Position numbers and translations under genes: made by a program. A stretch of 23,149 nucleotides of DNA, taken from assembly GCA_937919165.1 (NCBI GenBank), contig CALFPO010000076.1, positions 1 through 23,149 of the forward strand. The letters are read 5' to 3'. Source of the DNA: an uncultured Bacillota bacterium. GTDB taxonomy: Bacteria > Bacillota_I > Bacilli_A > Erysipelotrichales > Erysipelotrichaceae. Below are positions 15,090 through 22,807 of the stretch, in pieces. The notes below the pieces were generated by a model. The model was not told the DNA's origin. It saw nothing but the letters and a program-made list of their open reading frames with translations, and made no database searches. Position 1 is the first letter of the stretch; each line of letters begins with the position of its first letter.

Positions 15090-16610
15090 CTATATTACAG
15101 CTGTAAAGCCAAACAATGGATTGTGTTCGGCATTGAAAATCGATGCTTCGCAATAGTTCACTTCGCAATATCTGATGCTTATCTTTCCTTTGAAGTCTCC
15201 TTCAAGTATCAGCCTGTCGTCCTCTATATATGCAACATAATCGACAGACTTGCCATCACATTCTACCTCAAGATAGTTCTTCAGCTTATCGCTTATCTCT
15301 ATTGCGCCATAGGTGTTCGCAAAAGACAGGATAATCCTGTTGCCGTCCTTGACTGCCTTTTCGAACAATGGACAGTCTGCATTTACATCTATATCATACA
15401 CGTATTTGAAGACATAATTCGCAAGCCTTTCGCCTACGATCTTCTTGTGACGCGGATGGATATTGAATTCCTCTCCAGCATCCAGAATACATATGTCGTA
15501 AGCCTTGTCTAATCTTGAAGTGGCTTCAAATTGCTTATGTCTCATGACATCATAATGCTTGGCACCGGTTGGCCCTATTCCTCTAAATGGCGCAAGCTCA
15601 ACCTGGAAGAACGCAAGCTCCTCATTGAAAAGCTTTCTCCAAGATCTGATCAAGGTATACATCGATTCATCATAGAAGTCTACCCAATCACGTGCATCGT
15701 CATCCTCACCTTGCCACCAGATGATGAAACTCACCGGATATGGTGCAACCTTACACAGCATGTTTTCATATAGTGATGCTGGTCTGATGCAGGAAAGAGG
15801 TCCTGGCAGATATGGACTATATATCGTTGGATCCATTGGTGGAGGTCCAGCCTTGAAGAATTCCGACATGTCCTCACCCATCATGAACTTCTCATTGAAG
15901 GCTTTCATCTCTTCACTTGGTTCTGGTGTTCTGACAAAAGCTGTCTTGATATATGATTCCCATGCAGTGGACTTGTCGGCATTGTCTTGCCAATCAAGCA
16001 CTGGCTTAAGTGCAGGATTGGCGAGAATGCTGTCATAATCTATCCAGGCTGTAGCTGGCGTTCCGCCCCAATTGCAGCTGATGATTCCGACCGGAACATT
16101 CAGTTTCTTTCTTAATGCCAGACCCAAATGGCAGGCAACCGCACTGAACTGCTTGCGGTCTTCACTGTCCTCAAAGGTTCGCCAATATCCCCAATCGGGA
16201 GTAGGTTGCTTCTCAAGGAATCCGACAAATGAGCTTTGAGGAACCGTGAAGCATCTAAGGTCATGGTCATCCTCATATTTCAGAGCTTCTTCTAGACTCT
16301 CATCATATTTCAGAATGAATTCCATATTGGACTGGCCACCGGCCAGTATGACTTCGCCGATCGCCACATCATTCATGATTATGGTTTCGCCTGTTCTTTT
16401 CGATGAGACTTCCATTCTGGTCTTGAAGCTTGCAGGCATGGCGGGCAGATCGATCTGCCATTCGCCCTTTTCCGTATATGTTGTATAGGTCTTATCACCT
16501 ATGCATATCGTTATGGTATCGTTTCTGACGCTAGTTCCCCATACAGGGATTCTGACATTCTGTTTCAGAACCATGTGTTCTTCAAAAGGCATTCCTAATT
16601 GCAGTTTCAT
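15090..16610 (-). CDS. Sialate O-acetylesterase-like protein (SASA/SGNH family)
   Basis: 506 aa. The block AGGQSNMEF (90-98) with Ser94 is the hallmark nucleophile of sialate 9-O-acetylesterase-like enzymes. WWQGEDDD (298-305) replaces the usual W-x-QGE-S/T, and IHPRHK (384-389) carries the catalytic His385. The N-terminal about 85 residues and C-terminal about 100 residues are beta-rich, as in this family. No signal peptide is present, so it is cytoplasmic. Members remove acetyl groups from sialic acid or, in polysaccharide loci, from acetylated xylan and other plant glycans; the surrounding genes contain no sialic acid catabolism, which favours the second. AGGTG overlaps the stop of the upstream gene, with an 8-nt gap. 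Confidence 0.9.
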   Translation of the reverse strand: MKLQLGMPFEEHMVLKQNVRIPVWGTSVRNDTITICIGDKTYTTYTEKGEWQIDLPAMPASFKTRMEVSSKRTGETIIMNDVAIGEVILAGGQSNMEFILKYDESLEEALKYEDDHDLRCFTVPQSSFVGFLEKQPTPDWGYWRTFEDSEDRKQFSAVACHLGLALRKKLNVPVGIISCNWGGTPATAWIDYDSILANPALKPVLDWQDNADKSTAWESYIKTAFVRTPEPSEEMKAFNEKFMMGEDMSEFFKAGPPPMDPTIYSPYLPGPLSCIRPASLYENMLCKVAPYPVSFIIWWQGEDDDARDWVDFYDESMYTLIRSWRKLFNEELAFFQVELAPFRGIGPTGAKHYDVMRHKQFEATSRLDKAYDICILDAGEEFNIHPRHKKIVGERLANYVFKYVYDIDVNADCPLFEKAVKDGNRIILSFANTYGAIEISDKLKNYLEVECDGKSVDYVAYIEDDRLILEGDFKGKISIRYCEVNYCEASIFNAEHNPLFGFTAVI

Positions 16611-16618
16611 ATTGTCAC

Positions 16619-17479
16619 CTATAATATCCTTCCAAGGCTATCCTTGAAGAATCTATCGCAATCTCTTGCGGCAATCTCTGGGCATTCGTCTGCCGCACCA
16701 TGTCCATAGTGCTGGTATACCAGAAGCTGTCCGCCTGGAATGGCTTGGGCAACCTCCAACGCTGCATCAGTTGGCGATATCGGATCAAGTCCGCCCTGCC
16801 AGATCAGCACAGGAAAGCTTATCTCGTGGAGGCGTTCAAGCAGTTCCTCTTGCGACTTGGCGCCGCATCCCGTCATATCTCCCAGCATCGGCAAGGCGAA
16901 CTCTTCCTTCTTGCGATGCATCAGGATATCAAGGTGTTCCTCATAGTTTTCTTTCCTTCTCTTGAGCCTTTCAGGATTCTCAGTAGGCCAGGTTTCGATC
17001 CAGGCCGTCTTCTCTAGTCGCTCTCTATTTCCCACGAAGCTTTCTGCTTCATCTCTCATCTTTCTTAATGGTCCAGGAAGATCTCTTTCCGCATGGTATT
17101 GCACAATGCCATCAACACAGACATAGGCTCTTATCATCTCTGGATAGTGGAAGCCGATATACCAGGCGCACCAGTTGCCATGCGAAATGCTGGTATAGTA
17201 GAACGACTCTATTCCCATAGCCTTCGCAAAGGCCACCAGATCCTCGCCCCAGATGGTCGCATAATCCTTGAGTTCTCCATCATAGATGTGTGATGATTCT
17301 CCATATCCGCGCATATATACCTCAAAGACATGATAGTCGTATGGCTCCTGTCCAAGCATTGCCATATGCGAATTCTTGAAAAAGAAATTCTGGCATGACA
17401 GAAGATACTTGTCGCCCTTTCCATATTCACGATAAGCCAACGTTACGCCATTGACCTCTATTGTTTTTATTTCATGCAT
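16619..17479 (-). CDS. Alpha/beta-hydrolase, candidate esterase
   Basis: 286 aa, cytoplasmic alpha/beta-hydrolase fold. The nucleophile elbow is SISHG (97-101, S99), where the first Gly of the usual G-x-S-x-G is Ser. The acid is in WQGGLDPISP (around 225) and the His in QHYGHGAADECPE near residue 265. The cap region (about 130-200) is helical and rich in Glu, Arg and Lys. Substrate is unknown; its place as the first gene of an esterase-phosphorylase operon suggests a carbohydrate or acyl ester. The ATG at 17479 follows GGGAGG by about 8 nt, so translation should be strong. The promoter lies in the 17480-17600 region. Confidence 0.85.
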   Translation of the reverse strand: MHEIKTIEVNGVTLAYREYGKGDKYLLSCQNFFFKNSHMAMLGQEPYDYHVFEVYMRGYGESSHIYDGELKDYATIWGEDLVAFAKAMGIESFYYTSISHGNWCAWYIGFHYPEMIRAYVCVDGIVQYHAERDLPGPLRKMRDEAESFVGNRERLEKTAWIETWPTENPERLKRRKENYEEHLDILMHRKKEEFALPMLGDMTGCGAKSQEELLERLHEISFPVLIWQGGLDPISPTDAALEVAQAIPGGQLLVYQHYGHGAADECPEIAARDCDRFFKDSLGRIL

Positions 17480-17640
17480 ATAGACGCCTCCCTATGACTA
17501 TAATTTATCGTTTATTGGCGCATCCAAAAAGAAATTTTCACTCATTTGATTATAAATATATATTCTATTGTCTTTTTTCTAAACTGCAGTTTACTTATTT
17601 TGTTGTAAGAGATGCTTGATTGCCCAATAATTAAGGTATA
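17480..17640. promoter_or_regulatory. Divergent promoter region with two candidate operators
   Basis: This AT-rich stretch separates the minus-strand esterase operon from the plus-strand ATPase operon. It contains a perfect 14-bp palindrome, TAAACTGCAGTTTA, at 17580-17593, and a gapped one, TTGG (17515-17518) with CCAA (17524-17527). For the minus strand a TATAAT-like box is seen near 17550 but no clear -35. For the plus strand, TTGTAA (17603-17608) with a 17-bp spacer and AATAAT (17626-17631), or TATAAA at 17637-17642, are candidates. No gene is present. The operators could serve a LacI- or AraC-type regulator; the double-HTH AraC protein in this window is one possibility. Confidence 0.45.
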
Positions 17641-17687
17641 AATTCTGCTTCTCCACGTTGTTTTTTGCGCAGTCAAGAAGGAGGAAA

Positions 17688-17778
17688 CCGTCACTCACGG
17701 GTCAGTATTGTGGAGACATACTGAAAATGGCCTATATAGGCTGAGGCAATCGCGAAGGAGTTCGCCTTGCCAGAGTGG
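17688..17778 (+). promoter_or_regulatory. Structured 5' leader with predicted pseudoknot, riboswitch-like, upstream of an MsmK-type ATPase gene
   Basis: Read as RNA the leader has four hairpins in a row. A is CCGT (17688-17691) with ACGG (17697-17700), loop CACTC. B is TCAGTAT (17702-17708) with ATACTGA (17718-17724), loop of 9. C is GGCCT (17729-17733) with AGGCT (17738-17742), loop ATAT. D is GGCAA (17745-17749) with TTGCC (17767-17771), containing an inner stem GCGAA/TTCGC closed by GGAG. The loop of A, CACTC (17692-17696), is complementary to GAGTG (17773-17777), part of the weak Shine-Dalgarno GAGTGG that ends 6 nt before the ATG at 17785. The pairing would form a long-range pseudoknot that hides the ribosome site. 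Known candidate RNAs upstream of such ATPase genes are the msiK and malK motifs; a match was not tested. Confidence 0.6.
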
Positions 17779-17784
17779 AAAAAT

Positions 17785-18990
17785 ATGTCTAGTGTTACAT
17801 TAAAAAACATCAAGAAGGTATATCCTATCTCATCTGAAGAAGCCGCTCTCATGAGAAAGGCAGCCAAGAAAAATAAGGATGTATCAAAGGAAGGCTTCGT
17901 GCCTAATCTTCAGGTCACCAAAGAAGGCGTCGTAGCCGTACAGGATTTCAATCTTGAGATCCAGGACAAGGAATTCATCGTTCTTGTTGGCCCATCCGGA
18001 TGCGGAAAGTCGACAACTCTGAGAATGATTGCCGGACTGGAAGAGATCACTGACGGTGAACTCTACATCGGCGACAAGCTCTCAAACATCATCTCCCCAA
18101 GAGACAGAAACATTGCGATGGTATTCCAGAACTATTCGCTTTATCCGCACATGACCGTCTATGACAACATGGCCTTCTCATTGAAGCTGGCCAAATTGCC
18201 TAAGGACGAAATAGATAGGAAAGTCAAGGAAGCAGCTGAGATCCTTGATATCACTCAATATCTCGAGCGTAAGCCAAAGGCTCTGTCAGGCGGCCAGAGG
18301 CAGAGAGTTGCGATCGGTAGAGCCATCGTCAGAAACCCTCAGGTTCTTCTGATGGACGAGCCGCTGTCAAATCTCGATGCCAAGCTGCGTGGACAGATGC
18401 GTTCCGAGATCATCAAGCTCAGAAAGAAGATCGATACGACCTTCGTATATGTTACCCATGACCAGATCGAAGCTATGACCTTAGGTGATAGAATCGTTGT
18501 CATGAGAGATGGCTTCATCCAGCAGGTCGGCACTCCTCAGGAAGTGTTCAATCATCCAGACAATGTCTTCGTAGCCGGATTCATCGGTACACCACAGATC
18601 AACTTCTTCCATGATTGCATGCTGAATAGAGATGGCGACAAGTACAGTCTGGATATCTGCGGCAGAACCATTGAACTGACCAAGGAACAAGAAAGAAGGC
18701 TCAAGGAAAACGGTGTCGACAGCAAGAAGGTTATCGTCGGCGTAAGACCTGTCCATATCGCCATTTCTGACAAGGGCTTCAAAGGCATGATCGGCGTATC
18801 GGAAATGATGGGTTCTGAAGTCCATCTGCATATCGACCTCGACAATGATGACAAGGACGATATCGTCGCAATCATCCCTACAGCCAAGCTTGATCTCGAT
18901 ACCGTATCGATCGGCAAGGAAATCACCTTCGACTTCGACCCTGCTCTCTGCCACATCTTCGATGCAGAGACAGAAAATAATCTGATATAG
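17785..18990 (+). CDS. msmK: Multi-sugar ABC importer ATPase (MsmK/UgpC/MalK type)
   Basis: 401 aa from ATG 17785; an in-frame TTG at 17767 lies in the leader hairpin and I do not use it. Walker A is GPSGCGKST (69-77), Q-loop VFQNYSLYPHM, signature LSGGQRQR, Walker B VLLMDEPLSNLD, and switch His in VTHDQ. A C-terminal TOBE/regulatory domain (about 275-401) is of the kind that binds permeases and regulators. The sequence between the first strand and the GVVAVQ stretch (about 13-48, Lys/Ala rich) is longer than in E. coli MalK, as in other Clostridia-type homologues. It powers several sugar importers and is usually unlinked from their permeases; none is encoded here. The leader upstream looks regulatory. 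Confidence 0.92.
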   Translation: MSSVTLKNIKKVYPISSEEAALMRKAAKKNKDVSKEGFVPNLQVTKEGVVAVQDFNLEIQDKEFIVLVGPSGCGKSTTLRMIAGLEEITDGELYIGDKLSNIISPRDRNIAMVFQNYSLYPHMTVYDNMAFSLKLAKLPKDEIDRKVKEAAEILDITQYLERKPKALSGGQRQRVAIGRAIVRNPQVLLMDEPLSNLDAKLRGQMRSEIIKLRKKIDTTFVYVTHDQIEAMTLGDRIVVMRDGFIQQVGTPQEVFNHPDNVFVAGFIGTPQINFFHDCMLNRDGDKYSLDICGRTIELTKEQERRLKENGVDSKKVIVGVRPVHIAISDKGFKGMIGVSEMMGSEVHLHIDLDNDDKDDIVAIIPTAKLDLDTVSIGKEITFDFDPALCHIFDAETENNLI

Positions 18991-18995
18991 AATAC

Positions 18996-19016
18996 AAGCC
19001 CACAGCAGTGGGCTTT
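18996..19016 (+). terminator. Intercistronic hairpin, weak terminator
   Basis: 8-bp perfect stem (AAGCCCAC 18996-19003 with GTGGGCTT 19008-19015, loop AGCA) starting 5 nt after the stop of the ATPase gene. The T-run is short, so it may only reduce expression of the esterase gene downstream or protect the 3' end of the ATPase mRNA. Confidence 0.45.
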
Positions 19017-19035
19017 GATAAAGAAAGGAAGCATT

Positions 19036-19983
19036 ATGAGCAACTATGATGTACTGAAACAGATAGTCGATGAAAAGGCTGTCATCAGACATGTATCCAA
19101 ACATCGCAATCCTGATGGATCGATGGATATCGCCGGAAACCTGAAGATCTGGAATGACGCGGTCGATAGATTTGAAAGCATCAGGCTTTGGGACAAGACG
19201 CCAAACTTCGATGATAGAGATCCAAACCAGATCGATCCCAACATCATCTTTGTAGCCAATCAAGAGGGCAGGAAGCGTGGCACAATCATTGTTGCCTGCG
19301 GTGGAGGCTTTGAGACCAGAACCGGATGCGAAGGCTTCAACGTCGCCAAATACTTTGTCGACAAAGGATTCAACTGTGCTATTCTTACCTATCGTCTGAA
19401 GCCATATGGACGCATGGATGCCCAGAACGATATGCAAAGAGCCATCAGATATCTAAGAGCTCATAAGGATGAACTCAACATCACCGACAGGATCTGCTGC
19501 ATGGGCTTCTCAGCCGGCGGCATGCTGTCAGGAAACTGTGCAACCCATTTCGACTATGGCAAGAGTGATGGCGATGAAGTAGATAGACAATCATGCAGAC
19601 CAGACTGCGTCGTGCTTGGCTATGGTGCCTTCTGCTTTGCAGGCATTCCAGGAGGCTTCTTCTGCGATCCATTCTCTGATATGATCAGAAATCCGTTCTT
19701 CGCCAATAAGGAAGAGCTGCTCTACTTCTCTCCAGAAGTGAACATCACTAAAGAGACTCCGCCATTCTTCATCTGGCAGACAAACTCCGATGATCCAAGA
19801 AACTCCTTCACAATGGGCAGTGCCCTGACGGCCATGGGCATTCCATTCGAAATGCACCTGTTCCCTGAAGGCGTACATGGCTTAGCCTTGGCTGATGGAA
19901 ACAACGATCTATCGATGGATATTCCATCCGTTCAGCAATGGGCTTCGCTATGTGCCGCATGGCTAGAAAAACAAGACATCTAG
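19036..19983 (+). CDS. Alpha/beta-hydrolase esterase, BD-FAE/acetyl-xylan-esterase-like
   Basis: 315 aa from ATG 19036, with AAAGGAAG 5-8 nt upstream; the in-frame TTG further out is in the preceding hairpin. The oxyanion element is CGGGFE (88-93), nucleophile elbow GFSAGG (157-162, S159), acid among TNSDDPRNS (249-257; D252 or D253) and base H281 in EGVHGLAL. This order and spacing match hormone-sensitive-lipase-like/BD-FAE esterases that deacetylate or de-feruloylate xylo-oligosaccharides. There is no signal peptide. The rare long segment FAGIPGGFFCDPFSDMIRN (201-219) is Cys/aromatic rich and may shape the pocket. It follows the ATPase gene on the same strand and probably shares its leader-controlled transcript. 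Confidence 0.88.
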   Translation: MSNYDVLKQIVDEKAVIRHVSKHRNPDGSMDIAGNLKIWNDAVDRFESIRLWDKTPNFDDRDPNQIDPNIIFVANQEGRKRGTIIVACGGGFETRTGCEGFNVAKYFVDKGFNCAILTYRLKPYGRMDAQNDMQRAIRYLRAHKDELNITDRICCMGFSAGGMLSGNCATHFDYGKSDGDEVDRQSCRPDCVVLGYGAFCFAGIPGGFFCDPFSDMIRNPFFANKEELLYFSPEVNITKETPPFFIWQTNSDDPRNSFTMGSALTAMGIPFEMHLFPEGVHGLALADGNNDLSMDIPSVQQWASLCAAWLEKQDI

Positions 19984-19992
19984 AATGAACAC

Positions 19993-20026
19993 AAAGCGAT
20001 GAATCAATTGATTCATCGCTTTTTCT
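19993..20026. terminator. Bidirectional rho-independent terminator
   Basis: 13-bp perfect stem (AAAGCGATGAATC at 19993-20005 with GATTCATCGCTTT at 20010-20022), loop AATT, followed by TTTCTTT on the plus strand. It ends the esterase transcript and may also end the converging second ATPase transcript, whose stop is at 20027. Confidence 0.88.
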
Positions 20027-21181
20027 TTACTCTATCAGATTGTCCTCTTCATCAAATAGATACAGATAATCTTCATCAAAGCTGATTCTTATATCTTGAC
20101 CAGGAATGTATCTTCCTTCATTCTGTCCTGCATTCTTTTGGGCAATCATAATCTCTTTATCTTCAATATTGGCATGGATTATCAGATCATTGCCATCAAC
20201 TTCACAATAATCTATCTTGGCTAATGCTCCCTCATCAGCTATCTCGATATCGAACGGCCTGACGCCTACCGCTATCTTTTTGCCGGAAAGTTTCTTGGCC
20301 TTTTTTGTGTCTAGATGATGCTCAAGACCAAATATGGTAAACTTGCCGTTTTCTGTCATTATGTCATCGAAGATGTTCATAGGCGGATAGCCCACAAACT
20401 CTCCACAGAATCTGTTGCAAGGATAGTTGTATATATTGGCAGGAGTATCATCCTGCTGCATGATGCCGTCCTTCATGACGATGATTCTATCTCCCAACAG
20501 CAAGGCATCCTTTTGGTCATGGGTCACATATATGAAGGTGATGTTGAGCTTCTTCTGGATACGCTTGAGTTCGGCTCTAAGTGAATTGCGCATGAGCTCA
20601 TCCAGGTTAGAGAATGGTTCATCCAACAAGAAAGCCTTAGGCTTTCTAACCAATGCTCTGGCAATCGCAACGCGCTGCTTCTCACCGCCCGATAGTTCAT
20701 CGGCTATGCGCATTTCCTTTCCCTTCAGCTTCAGAAGCTCCAGCATATCTTCAACCTTCTCTTTTATTTCCTCACGAGGCATATGGAGGTTCTTGAGCGG
20801 GAAAGCTATATTGTCATATACGGTCTGATTGGGATATATGGCACAGTTCTGGAATACCATAGCGATATCTCTATCTTCTGGCTTCAGTCTGTTTATGATT
20901 TCATCATCGTAGTATATGTTGCCCAAAGACGGTCTCTCCAGTCCTGCCAGCATTCTCAATAATGAAGTCTTGCCGGAACCGCTAGGTCCCATTATCACCA
21001 CGAATTCACCATTTCTTATGGTTGCGGAGAAATGCTGAACAGCCACCACACCCTCATTGGAGGTATATGGCATCTGCTTCTGCTTCTCCAGAATTCTCTT
21101 CTTCTCTTTCCTATTGATAATGCCTCCCGCATCGACGAAAGGATAGATCAGGGTGACATCCTCAAATCTGATCTTTGGCAT
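20027..21181 (-). CDS. Second multi-sugar ABC importer ATPase (MsmK/UgpC-like paralogue)
   Basis: 384 aa. Walker A is GPSGSGKT (65-72), signature LSGGEKQR, Walker B AFLLDEPFSNLD, and switch His in VTHDQKD, with a C-terminal TOBE-like domain. Like the 401-aa paralogue it has an N-terminal insertion rich in Lys/Arg (about 18-40) before SNEGVVAVQ. The two proteins differ strongly outside the ATPase core, and the C-terminal domain is shorter and less conserved, so they may serve different permeases. The ATG at 21181 shares one base with the TAA of the yesL-like gene (TAATG), so they are translationally coupled. No binding protein or permease is in the window. Confidence 0.9.
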   Translation of the reverse strand: MPKIRFEDVTLIYPFVDAGGIINRKEKKRILEKQKQMPYTSNEGVVAVQHFSATIRNGEFVVIMGPSGSGKTSLLRMLAGLERPSLGNIYYDDEIINRLKPEDRDIAMVFQNCAIYPNQTVYDNIAFPLKNLHMPREEIKEKVEDMLELLKLKGKEMRIADELSGGEKQRVAIARALVRKPKAFLLDEPFSNLDELMRNSLRAELKRIQKKLNITFIYVTHDQKDALLLGDRIIVMKDGIMQQDDTPANIYNYPCNRFCGEFVGYPPMNIFDDIMTENGKFTIFGLEHHLDTKKAKKLSGKKIAVGVRPFDIEIADEGALAKIDYCEVDGNDLIIHANIEDKEIMIAQKNAGQNEGRYIPGQDIRISFDEDYLYLFDEEDNLIE

Positions 21182-21891
21182 TATTTTCTCTTCTTTCTTT
21201 CGCTTCTTAGCTTATCGTCAATATCGGACATCGATACTTCTTCAGCATCCTCTTCTATCTTTTCTTCTTGAGCCTCGTATTGTTCAAGATTGTTGTCGGC
21301 AATGAAACGTGCCATTCTCTTCTCGATGTTTGGTCTAGTGAAGTCTACATATAAGGCAGGAACGATGAAGATCGCTAATGGTATCGCATAAACGATATAC
21401 GTCAGAAGCACCAGCAGCAAGACGTTCAGTATCGACATCAAGACATTCTGCATCGCAAAGAACACTGCCAGACGGATCGTATCGATGACGCTAAGATAGA
21501 ATCTCGAAAGTACAGCCGGTATGTATATGATCATCACCGCAAAGACAAAGGTTATCGCAAAGCCCAGAATCAGATAAAGCAGTCCAAATATCGAAAGAGT
21601 ATAGATCTGGAAACCGGTATTGAGTCCAACGCCAATGAAGAATACTGCCACCAGCACAATCAAATTAAGCTTCAGTCCCTGCACAAAGTTGTCCTTAAAG
21701 CAGATAAAGAAATCCCTGGCTACGCCCTGACCTCTTCCGCTGAAGATGATTTTGTGGGAAGTGTGGTAGAGCGCCGCACTGGCAGGAACGATCGTCAGTA
21801 TAGGAACGCTGCAGACAAGCCAAAAGAAGCTGACTATCAGCATATTGGCAACCGTTTCCAGGATCTTCATGAGGGGACTGTTGTATTTCAA
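21181..21891 (-). CDS. yesL: YesL/DUF624-family membrane protein
   Basis: 236 aa, with helices at about 14-34, 72-92, 96-124 and 143-180, and a charged tail (about 205-236, KIEEDAEE ... RSERKKRK). The N-terminal pattern K-I-L-E-x-x-x-N-x-x-I-x-x-x-x-x-x-x-C-S-x-P-I-x-T-x-x-P-A-x-x-A is the usual signature of DUF624 proteins (YesL), which occur next to sugar ABC importers and glycosidases in Bacillota; their role is unknown. The start is TTG 21891, directly after the TAA of the deacetylase gene and 6 nt from GGAG. The ATG at residue 8 has no ribosome site, so TTG is preferred. Confidence 0.85.
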   Translation of the reverse strand: MKYNSPLMKILETVANMLIVSFFWLVCSVPILTIVPASAALYHTSHKIIFSGRGQGVARDFFICFKDNFVQGLKLNLIVLVAVFFIGVGLNTGFQIYTLSIFGLLYLILGFAITFVFAVMIIYIPAVLSRFYLSVIDTIRLAVFFAMQNVLMSILNVLLLVLLTYIVYAIPLAIFIVPALYVDFTRPNIEKRMARFIADNNLEQYEAQEEKIEEDAEEVSMSDIDDKLRSERKKRK

Positions 21892-22755
21892 TTAGAGCTC
21901 CGTTTCTTTGATGTGTTGAGTCTGACCAGCCTTGATTACTTCTCTGGTCTTGAATGACGTCATTATCTCGACATCGATGGCACTTGGATTATGAATCATC
22001 GATCCATCCCCACTATACTGCAGGCTTCTGTAGGCAGCAACATAGTCGATAATTTCGCTGTTTGTCGCAAACCATATCTGATCTTCGTATTCCTTCAGAT
22101 ACTTGAGCAGGTTCTCGATGACTTCATAGTTGTCGTCATGATCGAATTCATATCCGTGTCCCCATACATAGAACATGGATGGCACAAATGGAGGCTGCTT
22201 CACAAACTGCTCAGCCAGTTCCATTAGCTTTGGATCGTTATGATGGCAGGTTGGATTCAGGACCAGGAAATCTTCAGGAATATCGAATTTGCCTGTCGAT
22301 TCTACTGTTCTGGCTCCTCTATAACCAGCATCCCTTAGAAGAGATACGGCCTTGTCGTCATAATGACCGAACGGATATGCAAACATGCTTATAGGCTTGC
22401 CGATCAGCCTTTCCAGACTAACCTTATCTTCAATTATCTCATACATTGCCAAAGGTGTCTTCACGCTCACCAGCGATGAATGATATAGTCCATGCCCACC
22501 GACTTCATGGTTTCTGTAGATGTCCTTGATCTCTTCCTTATCAAACTTTGAGATATCTACTGTCTTGCCATCAGGTCCAGTGATGACATTCTTGTAGCCA
22601 AGTACGCCATAGTTCAGATTGAAGGTGCACTTTGCGCCATATCTGTCAAAAATCTCAATGAGTTTTCTATCCTGTACCACGCCATCGTCATAGCTCAAGG
22701 TAAAGGCCTTGGCCTTATGGCCCGGAAACAGCATCGTATCAAATCTTTTTCCCAT
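21892..22755 (-). CDS. Polysaccharide deacetylase (NodB homology, CE4-like)
   Basis: 287 aa without signal peptide. NodB motif 1 is TLSYDDG (19-25, metal/base Asp pair at D23/D24), motif 2 HGLYH (88-92, the two metal His), motif 3 AYPFGHYDD (126-134) and a later His in VWGHG (H200). These are the residues that hold a divalent metal and hydrolyse N- or O-acetyl groups of chitin oligomers, peptidoglycan or xylan. The motif 2 sequence H-x-x-x-H matches the family. Strong AGGAGG precedes ATG 22755. The gene abuts the yesL-like gene with no gap (TAA then TTG), so the three-gene operon deacetylase-YesL-ATPase is clear. A cytoplasmic location fits removal of acetyl groups from imported oligosaccharides. 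Confidence 0.9.
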   Translation of the reverse strand: MGKRFDTMLFPGHKAKAFTLSYDDGVVQDRKLIEIFDRYGAKCTFNLNYGVLGYKNVITGPDGKTVDISKFDKEEIKDIYRNHEVGGHGLYHSSLVSVKTPLAMYEIIEDKVSLERLIGKPISMFAYPFGHYDDKAVSLLRDAGYRGARTVESTGKFDIPEDFLVLNPTCHHNDPKLMELAEQFVKQPPFVPSMFYVWGHGYEFDHDDNYEVIENLLKYLKEYEDQIWFATNSEIIDYVAAYRSLQYSGDGSMIHNPSAIDVEIMTSFKTREVIKAGQTQHIKETEL

Positions 22756-22770
22756 ATTGCCTCCTAATAT

Positions 22771-22803
22771 AAGAGACGCCTATCCATTGGATACGCGTCT
22801 TTT
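22771..22803. terminator. Hairpin between the chimeric gene and the deacetylase gene
   Basis: AGACGC plus TATCC (22774-22785) pairs with GGATA plus GCGTCT (22789-22800), with one mismatch. On the plus strand it is followed by TTTC; on the minus strand by CTTATATT. It sits just after the stop at 22808 (minus direction) and probably ends that transcript or processes it before the deacetylase gene. Confidence 0.55.
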
Positions 22804-22807
22804 CAAG

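Noticed and set aside
17757..17760. GGAG in the loop of hairpin D as the ribosome site of the ATPase gene
   Set aside because: It is 24 nt from ATG 17785, too far, and is closed by a perfect stem. GAGTGG at 17773-17778 is at the right distance.
17648..17778. T-box, cobalamin, glycine, lysine, c-di-GMP or guanidine riboswitch
   Set aside because: None of their conserved core sequences is seen in the leader and the downstream gene does not fit; only the msiK/malK context fits.
18481..19437. A 318-aa minus-strand open frame across the ATPase gene and the esterase gene
   Set aside because: It is antisense to two genes with full catalytic motifs, crosses their intergenic hairpin and ribosome site, and its translation has no family pattern.
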